From: Bin5 sp965242905
GTDB taxonomy: Bacteria; Chloroflexota; Anaerolineae; Caldilineales; Caldilineaceae
DNA length: 64,000 nt
NCBI GenBank assembly: GCA_965242905.1
Contig: CBDETM010000002.1
Span: 1,488,001 to 1,552,000, forward strand
Direction of reading: 5' to 3'
A model generated the notes under the pieces. The model had not been told where the DNA came from. It ran no database searches and saw only the letters and a list, made by a program, of their open reading frames with translations. Position 1 is the stretch's first letter. Each line of letters begins with the position of its first letter. The position numbers and the translations under genes are program-made. Positions 51,462 to 60,157 of the stretch are shown piece by piece.

Positions 51462-52766
51462 ATGGGAGAAGAGAGCGCTGGACGGGTGCGGGAGAATGGC
51501 AGTGTGCAGAAGGTGCGGCTTGACAACGGGCTGCAGATCCTTCTGAAGGAGAGCCACCTGGCGCCGGTGGCCAGTTTCTGGATTTATTACCGGGTGGGGA
51601 GCCGTAATGAGGCGCCGGGGGTGACGGGCATCAGCCATTGGGTGGAGCATATGCTGTTCAAGGGTACTGAGAGGTATCCGCAGGGCGCGTTCGACAAGGC
51701 GGTGGCACGGGCGGGCGGGGCGTTCAACGGTATGACGTGGCAGGACTGGACGACCTATTTCGAGACGTTTCCGGCGGAGCGCATCGAGCTGGCGCTGGAC
51801 GTGGAGAGCGACCGAATGGCGAATGCGATCTTCGACGAGGAGGAGACGGAGTCGGAGCGGACGGTGATCATCAGCGAGCGGGAGGGGAGCGAGAACAGTT
51901 ACCGCTGGCTGCTGAATACGGAGATGCAAGCGGCGGCGTTCCAGACGCACCCGTACCGGCACCCGGTTATCGGCTGGAAGGAGGACCTGCTGACGATGGG
52001 CCGGGACGATTTATACGAGCATTACCGGACGTTTTACACGCCGAGCAATGCTGTGGCGGTGGCGGTGGGGGATTTTGACAGTGCGTGGATGGTGGAGCGC
52101 ATCGAGCAGTATTTTGGCGGCGTGGAGGCGGGTCCTGCCTTGCCGGCGATGCGCTTGCATGAGCCGGAGCAGCGGGCGGAGCGGCGCATCGTGCTGCGGG
52201 GGACGGACATGACGTCGTACTTCGGCCTGGCGTTTCATGCGCCGGACGCGCGGCATCCGGACTTTTTCGCGCTGACGGTGATGGACAGCATCCTGAGCGG
52301 CGCGAAGGGGATGGGGCTGTTCGGCGGGGGCTCTTCCAACCGCAGCAACCGGCTCTACCGGGCACTGGTGGACAAGGAGCTGGCGGTGGGGGTCTCTTCG
52401 GCGTTCATGCCGACGATTGATCCTTATGTTTTCGGTTTCAGCGCCACGTTAGCGCAGGATATCACGCATCAGGAGATTGAGGAGGCGATCTGGGCGGAGA
52501 TCGAACGTATGCAGGAGGAGCCGGTGGCGGCGGAGGAGCTGGAGAAGGCGATCAAGCAGACGAAAGCGCAGTTCGCGTACAGCAGCGAGAGCGTGACAAA
52601 CCAGGCGTACTGGCTGGGCTTCAGCGAGATGATCGCGGACAGCGAATGGTTTGACGGCTGGCTGGAGAACCTGGAGGCGGTGACGGCTGAGGACATTCAG
52701 CGGGTGGCGCAGAGCTGGTTCGGCCGGAATAAGCAGACGGTGGGCTGGTATATGCCGGAGGCGTAA
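51462..52766 (+). CDS. M16-family zinc metallopeptidase (insulinase/processing-peptidase type)
   Basis: A 434-residue protease. The inverted zinc motif HxxEH is H59-W-V-E62-H63, with the distal Glu in ESERTVIISE. The second half is the usual M16 C-terminal domain, including the R-x-Y-x-ALVDKELA segment. Members cut short peptides, often after secretion or in the cytoplasm; no signal peptide is seen. Start at ATG 51462 with GAGAGGAG; a TTG at 51429 is weaker. Most bacterial M16 enzymes work with a paired inactive subunit, which is not adjacent here. recF follows by 32 bases. Confidence 0.92.
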   Translation: MGEESAGRVRENGSVQKVRLDNGLQILLKESHLAPVASFWIYYRVGSRNEAPGVTGISHWVEHMLFKGTERYPQGAFDKAVARAGGAFNGMTWQDWTTYFETFPAERIELALDVESDRMANAIFDEEETESERTVIISEREGSENSYRWLLNTEMQAAAFQTHPYRHPVIGWKEDLLTMGRDDLYEHYRTFYTPSNAVAVAVGDFDSAWMVERIEQYFGGVEAGPALPAMRLHEPEQRAERRIVLRGTDMTSYFGLAFHAPDARHPDFFALTVMDSILSGAKGMGLFGGGSSNRSNRLYRALVDKELAVGVSSAFMPTIDPYVFGFSATLAQDITHQEIEEAIWAEIERMQEEPVAAEELEKAIKQTKAQFAYSSESVTNQAYWLGFSEMIADSEWFDGWLENLEAVTAEDIQRVAQSWFGRNKQTVGWYMPEA

Positions 52767-52798
52767 CGGGTCGTTGTTTTCGTTGTCGACTGCTTACT

Positions 52799-54037
52799 AT
52801 GTATCTTTCGCGGCTGCACCTGGAACATTTTCGCAATTACAGGGAGTTGGATCTGTGCTTCAGCGCGCCGGTGACGCTGGTGCAGGGCCGCAACGGGCAG
52901 GGGAAAACGAACCTGCTGGAGGCGGTCTATTATCTGGCAACGAGCAAGTCGCGCCATGCGCGGATGGAGCGGGAAGCGGTGGACAGGGCGGCGGCGGATG
53001 AGCCGATCCCCTACGCCCGTATCCGGGGAGAGGTAGAGCGGAAGGGGGATTCGACGACGCTTGAGATCCTGTTCACGCTGCGCGGGGACGGCATTAACTA
53101 CACGAAACAGACCCGGGTGAACGGTGCGCCGCGGCGCAGCATGGACCTGATCGGACATCTGCGGGCGGTGCTGTTTCTGCCGGAGGACCTGACGCTTGTG
53201 GCCGGGAGTCCGAGTGAGCGGCGGCGTTATATCGACGTTGCCCTCTGCCAGATCGATCGCGGCTACTGTCAGACGCTTTCCCGCTATCAGAAGGTGGTTA
53301 CGCAGCGGAACAGTTTGCTGAAGCAACTGCAGGATCAGGAGCAGACGGACGGCCCAACGGCGGCGGCGCAACTTGCGTTTTGGAATGAGCAACTGGTGGA
53401 GCTGGGAACGCGGGTGCTGGCCCGGCGGCACAGTTATCTGGCGGCGCTGGCGCCGATTGCGCGCCGCGTGCATGGGGAGCTCTCGCAGCAGCAGGAGTCG
53501 CTGGAACTGCTGTACCTGCCCAGTTTCAACACCGGGCTTTACTCTGAAGGTGACTACCAGAGGTTGCGCGAGGGCGAGGAGGTCGAGACGGACGGGATTG
53601 CCGGCCTGGAAGTCGGGGCAGAGACGATCAAACAGCGTTTCCGAGAACGGCTTGAAGCCCGCCGCGGCGTTGAGTTAAGAGCGGGCAGCTCGCTCTACGG
53701 GCCGCACAGGGACGAGCTGGTCTTTGTGGTCAACGGCTGGAATCTGCGCACGTACGGGAGCCGGGGTCAGCAGCGTACGGGTGCGCTGGCGCTGAAGCTG
53801 GGGGAGCTGGAGGCGATGGCGGAGGCGACGGGCGAGAAACCGATTCTGCTGCTGGATGACGTGATGAGCGAGCTGGATGCGCAGAGAAGAGCGGCGTTGC
53901 TTGAGGCGCTGGCGGACGTGCGGCAGGGGATTGTGACGACGACGAACTGGGCACAGTTTTCCAGTGAGTTTCAAGAGAACGCGCAGCTGTTGCAGATTGA
54001 GGCCGGGGTCGCAACCAGCGCAGTTGGCAGTCTGTGA
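52799..54037 (+). CDS. recF: DNA replication and repair protein RecF
   Basis: A 412-residue SMC-like ATPase. Walker A GRNGQGKT at 30-37, signature-like RTGALALKLGELEAM, and Walker B ILLLDDVMSELD near the C terminus. RecF loads RecA at ssDNA gaps together with RecO and RecR. It is longer than the roughly 360 residues usual for the family, with the extra material in the coiled-coil middle (about 165-250). No good Shine-Dalgarno is seen, but the ATG is the only sensible start; it may be translated by coupling with the preceding peptidase. It is not beside dnaA or dnaN here. Confidence 0.93.
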   Translation: MYLSRLHLEHFRNYRELDLCFSAPVTLVQGRNGQGKTNLLEAVYYLATSKSRHARMEREAVDRAAADEPIPYARIRGEVERKGDSTTLEILFTLRGDGINYTKQTRVNGAPRRSMDLIGHLRAVLFLPEDLTLVAGSPSERRRYIDVALCQIDRGYCQTLSRYQKVVTQRNSLLKQLQDQEQTDGPTAAAQLAFWNEQLVELGTRVLARRHSYLAALAPIARRVHGELSQQQESLELLYLPSFNTGLYSEGDYQRLREGEEVETDGIAGLEVGAETIKQRFRERLEARRGVELRAGSSLYGPHRDELVFVVNGWNLRTYGSRGQQRTGALALKLGELEAMAEATGEKPILLLDDVMSELDAQRRAALLEALADVRQGIVTTTNWAQFSSEFQENAQLLQIEAGVATSAVGSL

Positions 54038-54086
54038 CCTGCGGCGTAACCGGTCGCTGACATTTTTCCACTCAAGTACATACTCC

Positions 54087-55298
54087 ATGGACAAGAGACT
54101 CTACTACGAAGACGCCTACTGCACGCGATTCACGGCGCAGGTGGCGGAGCGGCTTACGCTTAAGGGAAAACCGGCTGTGCGGTTGAGCCGGTCGGCCTTC
54201 TATCCGACGTCGGGCGGGCAGCCGCATGACACGGGCCGTCTGGACGGCACGGGGGTGGTCGACGTGCAGGTTGGGGCTGACGGTGCGGTGCTGCATGTGC
54301 TGGCGGAGCCGCTGCAGGACGGGACTGCGAGCGTGAGCGGTGAGATCGACTGGTCGCGGCGCTATGATCATATGCAGCAGCATTCGGGCCAGCATCTGCT
54401 GTCGCAGGTGTTTTTCCGGCGGCTGGGATTGGAGACGGTGAGCGTGCATTTCGGTGATGCGCTCAACACTGTGGACCTGGACGGGCCGCCGCTGTCTGCG
54501 GCGGAGCTGGCGGATGTTGAGACGGCGGCCAACGGGTTGGTGTGGGAGAACCGGTCGATACGGGCCTACTGGGTAGATGAAGAGGCGCGGGAGAAGGTGC
54601 CGCTGCGGCGGGCGCCGGCGGTGGCGGGTGCGACGCGCATTGTGGAGATCGACAAGTTTGACTGGTCGGCGTGCGGGGGTACGCACGTGCGGCGGACGGG
54701 GGAGGTTGGGCTGATCGCGCTGGTGCGGGTGGAGAAGCACCGGGGCAGGAGCCGTGTGCATTTTGTGTGCGGAAGGCGGGCGCTGGCGGATGCGGCGCGG
54801 CGGCGGGGGCTGCTGGCGGAGGCGGCCGGTCTGCTGGACAGCGGCGTGGATGATGTGCCGGAGCTGGTGTCGAAGCAGCAGGAGGCGCTAAAGAGCGCGG
54901 AGAGGGAGTTGAAGGCGCTGCGGGACGGGCTTGTGGCGTACCAGGCGCGTGAGCTGCTGGCGGAGGCGGTGACTACGGGCGGTGTGCGGCTGGTGGCGCG
55001 GGAGATGGCGGACAGCGAGCCGGCGGCGGTGCAGGGGCTGGCGCGGGCGCTCATCTCCGAGCCGGGTGTTGTGGCATTGCTTGGTTGTGCGCGAGGGGGG
55101 AAGGGGACGGTTGTATTTGCCCGTTCGGAGGACTGTTCGGTGCATGTTGGTAATCTGCTGCGGGATACGTTGCGGGCGTTCGGCGGCGGGGGCGGCGGGC
55201 GGCCAGACTTTGCACAGGGCGGGGGTGTGGCGGAGGAGAAGTTGGTGGATGTGCTCGGGGCGGCGGCGGAGGTTGTGCGGCGCGAGGTTGGCGGCTAG
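54087..55298 (+). CDS. Alanyl-tRNA editing protein (AlaX-L type)
   Basis: A 403-residue stand-alone editing domain with a C-terminal DHHA1-like extension. Zinc ligands are H99 and H103 (QHSGQHLL) and C196 and H200 (CGGTH), as in the AlaRS editing site. The C-terminal third contains the DHHA1 motif region rich in Gly (GGGGGGRPDFAQGG) like that of AlaRS. It hydrolyses Ser or Gly mischarged on tRNA-Ala. The ATG at 54087 is chosen by homology; the open frame extends upstream into recF. It follows recF by 49 bases; no functional link is known. Confidence 0.93.
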   Translation: MDKRLYYEDAYCTRFTAQVAERLTLKGKPAVRLSRSAFYPTSGGQPHDTGRLDGTGVVDVQVGADGAVLHVLAEPLQDGTASVSGEIDWSRRYDHMQQHSGQHLLSQVFFRRLGLETVSVHFGDALNTVDLDGPPLSAAELADVETAANGLVWENRSIRAYWVDEEAREKVPLRRAPAVAGATRIVEIDKFDWSACGGTHVRRTGEVGLIALVRVEKHRGRSRVHFVCGRRALADAARRRGLLAEAAGLLDSGVDDVPELVSKQQEALKSAERELKALRDGLVAYQARELLAEAVTTGGVRLVAREMADSEPAAVQGLARALISEPGVVALLGCARGGKGTVVFARSEDCSVHVGNLLRDTLRAFGGGGGGRPDFAQGGGVAEEKLVDVLGAAAEVVRREVGG

Positions 55299-55428
55299 AG
55301 CCCATCGGGAAGGAAACGCGATTCTCTGTACGGCGTATAGGGTATGTGTAGACATAAGGCTAATTCCGGCGTGGTTTGCAGATTGAGAAGGCACCGCGCC
55401 GGTTGACAATAGACGGGGAAAACTTCGA

Positions 55429-56580
55429 ATGAAGAGCAACGAGGGCATGCCCATTCTGCCGGTTGAGGCATACACATCGCGGGCGTGGTTCGACCGCGAG
55501 CAGGAGCGGATATTTTCACATACCTGGGCCTTTGCCGGCCTGGTCGGGGATGTCAGTGAACCGGGACAGTATGTGTCGGTGCAGGCAGGGCTGAACAACA
55601 TTTTTGTTGTGATGGGGCAGGACGGGCAGTTGCGGGCCTTTCACAATATCTGCCGTCACCGGGGGACGCAGCTGCTGCGGGCGGTTGGCAATACGAAGAA
55701 GGTCATCACCTGTCCCTACCACGATTGGACGTACGACCTGGAGGGCTGCCTGCTGTCGGTTCCTGACAGGAGGAATCAGTTTCCTGATTTGGATATGGCG
55801 AGTCTTGGGTTGAAGAAGGCGTCCGTGGCCAGTTGGCGAGGCATGTTGTGGGTGCATCCTGACGAGAACGCCGATCCGGTGGAGACGTGGTTCGGCGGCG
55901 TGGAACCACATCTTGGCCCTCACAATGTGGATGAGCTGGTGGAGTATGAGAAGGGGCGCACTGAATACGATATTGCGGCTAACTGGAAGATCGTAGTTGA
56001 GAACTATATTGACGGTTATCATCTGGCCCATCTGCACTCGGGCACGCTGTCGATGTACGACCACAAGCGCATCGAGTCGGGATTCGCGGGTCCGCACTTT
56101 CATTTCTGGGAGCCGCTCAGTGCGGAATATGCTGAGAATGTCGAGAAGAATGCGGCGTTACCACTGGTCATCCCGGCTGACGAGGCGGGCGCGTGGGTGC
56201 CGATGCTGTTTCCGGGTATTGGACTGGCAGAGAATGAGGACTCGTGGTCGGTGTTTCATCTGACGCCGCTGGCGCCTGACCGCACGCGCGTATTGGTCCG
56301 CACGAAAATCGCCGACGCTTCATTGCTGGCGTTTGCTTCGCAGTCGATCCGCTCCTTCAATTTCTGGACGAAGCGGGTGCGAGGCAAGTATGACAGCGAT
56401 GACGGCGACGATCCGATGGCGTCGGGCGACTTCATGCAGGAGGACATCTACGCCTGCGAGCAACAGCAGCGGTCGCTCAAGAGCCCGTTTTTCGAGCACG
56501 GGCCGTCTGCGTTGAAGGGGGAGGCTGGTGTGCGGCGACATCAGGAGTTGGTGATGGCGTGGTTGGGGGACAGTGCATGA
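55429..56580 (+). CDS. Rieske non-heme iron ring-hydroxylating oxygenase, large subunit
   Basis: A 383-residue oxygenase alpha subunit. The Rieske [2Fe-2S] motif is C75-x-H77 and C95-x2-H98 (CRHRG, CPYHDW). The mononuclear iron site has H198 and H203 (DGYHLAHLH) and a later Asp in FMQEDIYACE. Such enzymes use a ferredoxin and reductase, neither of which is encoded here, to oxygenate aromatic rings or quaternary amines. ATG start; about 130 bases separate it from alaX. The substrate class (aromatic or carnitine/glycine betaine-like) is not clear. Confidence 0.9.
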   Translation: MKSNEGMPILPVEAYTSRAWFDREQERIFSHTWAFAGLVGDVSEPGQYVSVQAGLNNIFVVMGQDGQLRAFHNICRHRGTQLLRAVGNTKKVITCPYHDWTYDLEGCLLSVPDRRNQFPDLDMASLGLKKASVASWRGMLWVHPDENADPVETWFGGVEPHLGPHNVDELVEYEKGRTEYDIAANWKIVVENYIDGYHLAHLHSGTLSMYDHKRIESGFAGPHFHFWEPLSAEYAENVEKNAALPLVIPADEAGAWVPMLFPGIGLAENEDSWSVFHLTPLAPDRTRVLVRTKIADASLLAFASQSIRSFNFWTKRVRGKYDSDDGDDPMASGDFMQEDIYACEQQQRSLKSPFFEHGPSALKGEAGVRRHQELVMAWLGDSA

Positions 56581-56702
56581 ACAGCAGGCGGAATTCAGGT
56601 CGGGTCGCCATTGGCTAGGCAGGGATCTAGGTGCGGTGCGAGACTGGTAGTTGAAAAGAGACTATTATTTGAAATCTTCATCTAGGTTACAAATCGGGCT
56701 CC

Positions 56703-57047
56703 TCATTCATTCCTAGAAGCAACCCGGATCGGCTTCTGTTCGTCGACATCAAGGGGCACCTCCATATTGGCTCGAATGTAGTCTTCTTCTGTGTATGGTG
56801 TCCCGTCAGCGTGCCAGACGTGTGTTCCGAAGGGTCCGCTCAAGCGCCTAAAGGCGTGTTTCTTTCTTTGTATTTCTTTGTCGGTTGCTCCGTCTGCACG
56901 CATTTCTTCTGCGACCGTCTTGAACCTGGCTTCAAAGAACTCTTCGTATTCGGCTCGCAATCTTTGGTTTCTTTCAGTTCTTCGCTTTCGCTTGGTTTCG
57001 GCGTCTTCTTCCTGAGGTAGTTCCGGTTGTCTGTTGTCTGCGGACAT
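56703..57047 (-). CDS. Uncharacterised charged protein, 114 residues
   Basis: A short protein rich in Glu, Lys and Arg in its first half (about 10-60, predicted as one long helix: KRRTERNQRLRAEYEEFFEA), with a compact tail containing SGPFGTHVWHADGTPYTEED. No family was recognised. There is no strong ribosome binding site before the ATG. It lies alone, divergent from nothing obvious, near a dispersed palindrome. The amino acid pattern looks real rather than a chance frame; its role is unknown. Confidence 0.55.
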   Translation of the reverse strand: MSADNRQPELPQEEDAETKRKRRTERNQRLRAEYEEFFEARFKTVAEEMRADGATDKEIQRKKHAFRRLSGPFGTHVWHADGTPYTEEDYIRANMEVPLDVDEQKPIRVASRNE

Positions 57048-57168
57048 GGTAGTCTTTTGCCTTTTTTTGGATCCATGTCAAGGCGGATCTATTTGTTTTC
57101 GGGATGTTCTCCAGTCACCGGATTGTTGCATAATATTTCGGTATTGGCCAGTAAAGTACAGTGTTAGA

Positions 57169-57195
57169 GGCACCCACAAGGGGTGCCCCTACGGG
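57169..57195. repeat. Dispersed GGGCACC palindromic repeat, copy 3
   Basis: GGCACC, spacer, GGTGCC, then CCTACGGG. Same core as copies at 3434 and 28741. It lies between the charged small protein and the end of the exporter operon. Confidence 0.7.
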
Positions 57196-57223
57196 TGTTA
57201 GCGATGGGCTTGCGCGTTCCGTG

Positions 57224-57952
57224 CTATTTGTACAGCCCGTTCTGAAAGCGGCGCAGGAGGGCGGCGGCAATTACGCAGGTGTAGAGGAAGCCGACTGCTG
57301 CGACCCAAAGGTAGGGTTGGCCGGCGGTGGCGAGCCAGTAGCCTTTTGCCGCCCAGTAGGTGGGGGAGATGCCGAGCAGCCATTGCCATGGCTCGGGAAC
57401 GAACCAGGCGGCGATTGGGACCAGGAGGAAGATACCGAGCCCTTTCATGATGGCAAGGCCTTCGACCTTGTTTTTGGCGAGGGCGGCGAGGATCAGGGCC
57501 ATCATGGGGCCGAGGGGCGCGGCGGAGACGGCAAGGGGGAGAAGTTTTTCGACCGGGAGCACAAGAACGTTGATGAAGGGAACGACGAGGAGTATCCCCA
57601 TTACTGAGATGAGGGCAGGGGTCAGGGCACGGTAGAGGGCGTAGGTGCGGACCGGCATGGGCGTCACCATGAGGGCGGTGAGGGTGTCCTGGTCTTTTTC
57701 GTCGAGGAGGAGGGTGCCGACGAGGAGGCCTACGAGCTGGGGGATGACGAGCAGGCCGAAGAAGCTGACGATGAGGAGGTAGTATTGGCTGAGATCGAAG
57801 CCGATGTTTTGCAGCAGACCGGTCTGCACCCAGGGCAAAAGCCAGCGCAGGATGCCACCAAGAATGAAAGGATAGACCATCAGAAACTGCAGCATCGAAT
57901 CGCGGCGGAAGTTCAGGAAATCGCTGCGTCCCAGTGTGAATAGTGCCCCCAT
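57224..57952 (-). CDS. ABC-2 type transporter permease (exporter 2, second permease)
   Basis: A 242-residue membrane protein with six predicted helices and LLLDEKDQDTLTALMVTPMP, the ABC-2 permease signature. The start ATG at 57952 has GGAGG five bases ahead; the open frame continues far upstream inside the neighbouring permease gene but in a different frame and should not be used. It is the last gene of the seven-gene leftward operon and pairs with the permease at 58012-58713 and the ATPase at 58710-59570. Confidence 0.88.
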   Translation of the reverse strand: MGALFTLGRSDFLNFRRDSMLQFLMVYPFILGGILRWLLPWVQTGLLQNIGFDLSQYYLLIVSFFGLLVIPQLVGLLVGTLLLDEKDQDTLTALMVTPMPVRTYALYRALTPALISVMGILLVVPFINVLVLPVEKLLPLAVSAAPLGPMMALILAALAKNKVEGLAIMKGLGIFLLVPIAAWFVPEPWQWLLGISPTYWAAKGYWLATAGQPYLWVAAVGFLYTCVIAAALLRRFQNGLYK

Positions 57953-58011
57953 CCTTACCTCCCCGGATTGTCTTCGAAGTACACGTAAACCAATCCCATA
58001 AACTCCAGAAT

Positions 58012-58713
58012 TTATGAGCCGACCTGACGGGCGACGACCTGTTGCAGGGCTCTCTGTGCCCAGCGGGTGCCGGCGACGCAGAGCAGCGCGGCGTAGAGCA
58101 GCGCGAAGATGAGCTGCCAGAGCGGGGCGTGGCCGAAGGACGCGGTGAGCAGGATCATGCCGGGGCCGCTGGGCAGAAGATAGAGGAGCGGGCCGGGTAC
58201 GATGTCGAAGTAGGTGAGCAGGGGGATCTGCATGATGGCGAGAAAGAAGGCGCCAGGTACCAAGTATTCGTTGATGCCGTTGTAGCGGGCGGCGATGACG
58301 AAGCCCAGCAGGGAGAGAGGATAGGACATGGCCAGCATGGCGATCACGAACCAGAGCCAGTTGAGGGCGGCGCCGTAGACGAGCAGGGTCACGGCGACGC
58401 CGACGGCGAAGGCGGCGACGGAGAGGACGACGGCTTTGGCGATCAGGTATTCCCAGGAGCGGAGGGGCGTGACGACCAGCCCTTCGAGAACGCGTTCGTT
58501 TTTCTCCAGGAAGTAGAGACCGGGCATGAAGAAGAAGCCGAAGACGCCGAGATCGATAAAGAGAATTGAAACGAGTACCAGTTCCAGGCCGGCGTCGGGG
58601 ATCCAATAGAGCATGAGGACCCAGACGGCGGCGACAAAGGCGGCGGCGTAGAAGATCCCCTGCCGGAACTGGACCGTGGTTTCCCAGCGCAGGAGCATGA
58701 GAAGCCGGTTCAC
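58012..58713 (-). CDS. ABC-2 type transporter permease (exporter 2, first permease)
   Basis: A 233-residue membrane protein with about six helices, preceded by a short tail (LLMLLRWETTVQFRQG) that is typical of ABC-2 subunits; FFMPGLYFLEKNERVLEGLVVTPLR is the family signature. The start is GTG overlapping the ATPase stop (GTGA), so expression is coupled. It is 59 bases from the next permease, which completes the exporter. Confidence 0.88.
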   Translation of the reverse strand: MNRLLMLLRWETTVQFRQGIFYAAAFVAAVWVLMLYWIPDAGLELVLVSILFIDLGVFGFFFMPGLYFLEKNERVLEGLVVTPLRSWEYLIAKAVVLSVAAFAVGVAVTLLVYGAALNWLWFVIAMLAMSYPLSLLGFVIAARYNGINEYLVPGAFFLAIMQIPLLTYFDIVPGPLLYLLPSGPGMILLTASFGHAPLWQLIFALLYAALLCVAGTRWAQRALQQVVARQVGS

Positions 58714-59570
58714 GTCAGGGTCCTTCCGGTCGTCTGGATGAAGATGTCCTCGAGGGTGGCCTCCTGGGTGTGGATGGTTTCGATGCGGTTGGTGCGCAGG
58801 ATTTTGAGGAACTCGTCGCTGTCGCCGAGGCCGTCGAGGGGGAATTCGGCTTGCTGGGTGGGGGCGGAGGTCCCGTCGTGGTGGTATTCGACTGTGACGC
58901 GACGCCGGCCGTGTTGAAGGCGCAGGTTGCGGGGGGAGTCGATGAGGGTGATTTCGCCGTCGACGATGAAGGCGACGCGGTCGCAGATCTGGTCGGCGAC
59001 GGTCATGTCGTGGGTTGTGAGGAAGATGGTGCGGCCTTCTTCCTTCTGCTGGCGGAGGATGTCCTTGATCTTCTGACCGTTGACGGGGTCGAGGCCGGTG
59101 GTGGGCTCGTCGAGGAAGAGGAGTTCGGGTTTGTGAATCAGAGAGCGCACGAAGTTGAGGCGCATCTGCATGCCCTTGGAGAACTGGCTGAGGCGGGTAT
59201 CTGCGTCGTCCTCGAGGCCGACCATTTCGAGCAGTTCGGCTGGTTCGAGGGTGTCACCGTTGTAGAGAGAGCGGAAGAGGGAGAGGTTTTCGCTTGCGGT
59301 CAACTTCTGGTAGTGGTTGGGCAGCTCGAAGGCGACGCCTACCTGCTCGTAGTAGCTGTCGTCCCATTGGTTGAGCGGTTTGCCGAGGACGGTTATGCTG
59401 CCCTGGAAGCCGCGCAGGAGGCGGATCAGCACTTTTTGGGTGGTGCTTTTGCCGGCGCCGCTGGGCCCGAGGAATCCGAAGATTTCGCCCTCTTGGATGG
59501 CGAAGTCGATGCCGCGGACGGCTTCGGTGCCGCCTGGATAAGTGTAAGAGAGGCTTTCGACGGAGAGCAT
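58710..59570 (-). CDS. ABC transporter ATPase (exporter 2)
   Basis: About 286 residues. Walker A FLGPSGAGKST, signature FSKGMQMRLNFVRSL, Walker B LLFLDEPTTGLD, H-loop LTTHDMTV. The tail (about 215-286) contains the usual regulatory beta strands. The ATG at 59570 overlaps the stop of the regulator gene by one base (TGATG), and the preceding TTG could also be used. Partner permeases follow immediately. The product exports a compound that cannot be named from sequence. Confidence 0.92.
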   Translation of the reverse strand: MLSVESLSYTYPGGTEAVRGIDFAIQEGEIFGFLGPSGAGKSTTQKVLIRLLRGFQGSITVLGKPLNQWDDSYYEQVGVAFELPNHYQKLTASENLSLFRSLYNGDTLEPAELLEMVGLEDDADTRLSQFSKGMQMRLNFVRSLIHKPELLFLDEPTTGLDPVNGQKIKDILRQQKEEGRTIFLTTHDMTVADQICDRVAFIVDGEITLIDSPRNLRLQHGRRRVTVEYHHDGTSAPTQQAEFPLDGLGDSDEFLKILRTNRIETIHTQEATLEDIFIQTTGRTLT

Positions 59571-60157
59571 CAATTCGCTCCTTGACCGGGCCGTTTGGGT
59601 GGGGAATAGGCGTTTTGGGGGGCTTCTTCCTTGCTGTTGGGCACGGGTTGAAGTTGGGCCGATCTGTACGCCCGCCAGTGGTCCAATACCAGGGGATACT
59701 CCCGTTCCATGAAGGCGTAGAGGTCCCGCATTTCTTCCAGACGCCGGCGGCGGGCGGGGGAGGCACCGTCGAGAAGCAGGAGGCCTTTTTCGGCAAGGCG
59801 GCGGAACTCGGTAAACTGCTGGGCTTTCTCTTCGAGCACGCGGGACCAGAAGTCGGGCACGATGCGGTAGAAGTCGCGGCGGTGGCCGGGCAGGCTGAGG
59901 CGCTCGATGATGCCCATGCGGATTAGCATGCGGGTGCCGGTGCTGATGGAGGATTTGCTGGCCTGAAGGGCGTCGGTGAGCTCGTGCATGGTCTGGTGGG
60001 GCGGGTCGCAGATGAGGAGCCAGCTCAGGATTCTGCCGGTCATGCGGGGCAGGCCGGCCTCTTCCCAGAAGAGACCGAAACTCTCTACATATTCGTGCAA
60101 GTCGTCAATCGGCAGTGTAACTTCAGCGGTGAGCGGTTTGTGGTTGGCGGCGCTCAT
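59570..60157 (-). CDS. GbsR/MarR-type winged-helix transcriptional regulator
   Basis: A 195-residue protein. The N-terminal domain shows LHEYVESFGLFWEEAGLPRMTGRILSWLLI followed by a winged helix (LTDALQASKSSISTGTRMLIRMGIIERL and a basic wing LPGHRRDFYRI), the pattern of GbsR-like MarR relatives. The C-terminal 75 residues are helical and may mediate dimerisation. It is embedded in the exporter operon with ATGA overlap upstream and TGATG overlap downstream, so it is made with the exporters it likely controls. The 12-base palindrome upstream of the operon is its probable operator (inference). Confidence 0.85.
   Translation of the reverse strand: MSAANHKPLTAEVTLPIDDLHEYVESFGLFWEEAGLPRMTGRILSWLLICDPPHQTMHELTDALQASKSSISTGTRMLIRMGIIERLSLPGHRRDFYRIVPDFWSRVLEEKAQQFTEFRRLAEKGLLLLDGASPARRRRLEEMRDLYAFMEREYPLVLDHWRAYRSAQLQPVPNSKEEAPQNAYSPPKRPGQGAN

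Noticed and set aside
53964..54086. Upstream extension of the AlaX-type protein into recF
   Set aside because: It overlaps recF, has no homology to AlaX N termini, and the ATG at 54087 gives the normal start.
57953..58606. Upstream extension of the 57224 permease frame
   Set aside because: The extension is Arg/Pro-rich and lies in a different frame of the neighbouring permease; a GGAGG before ATG 57952 fixes the true start.
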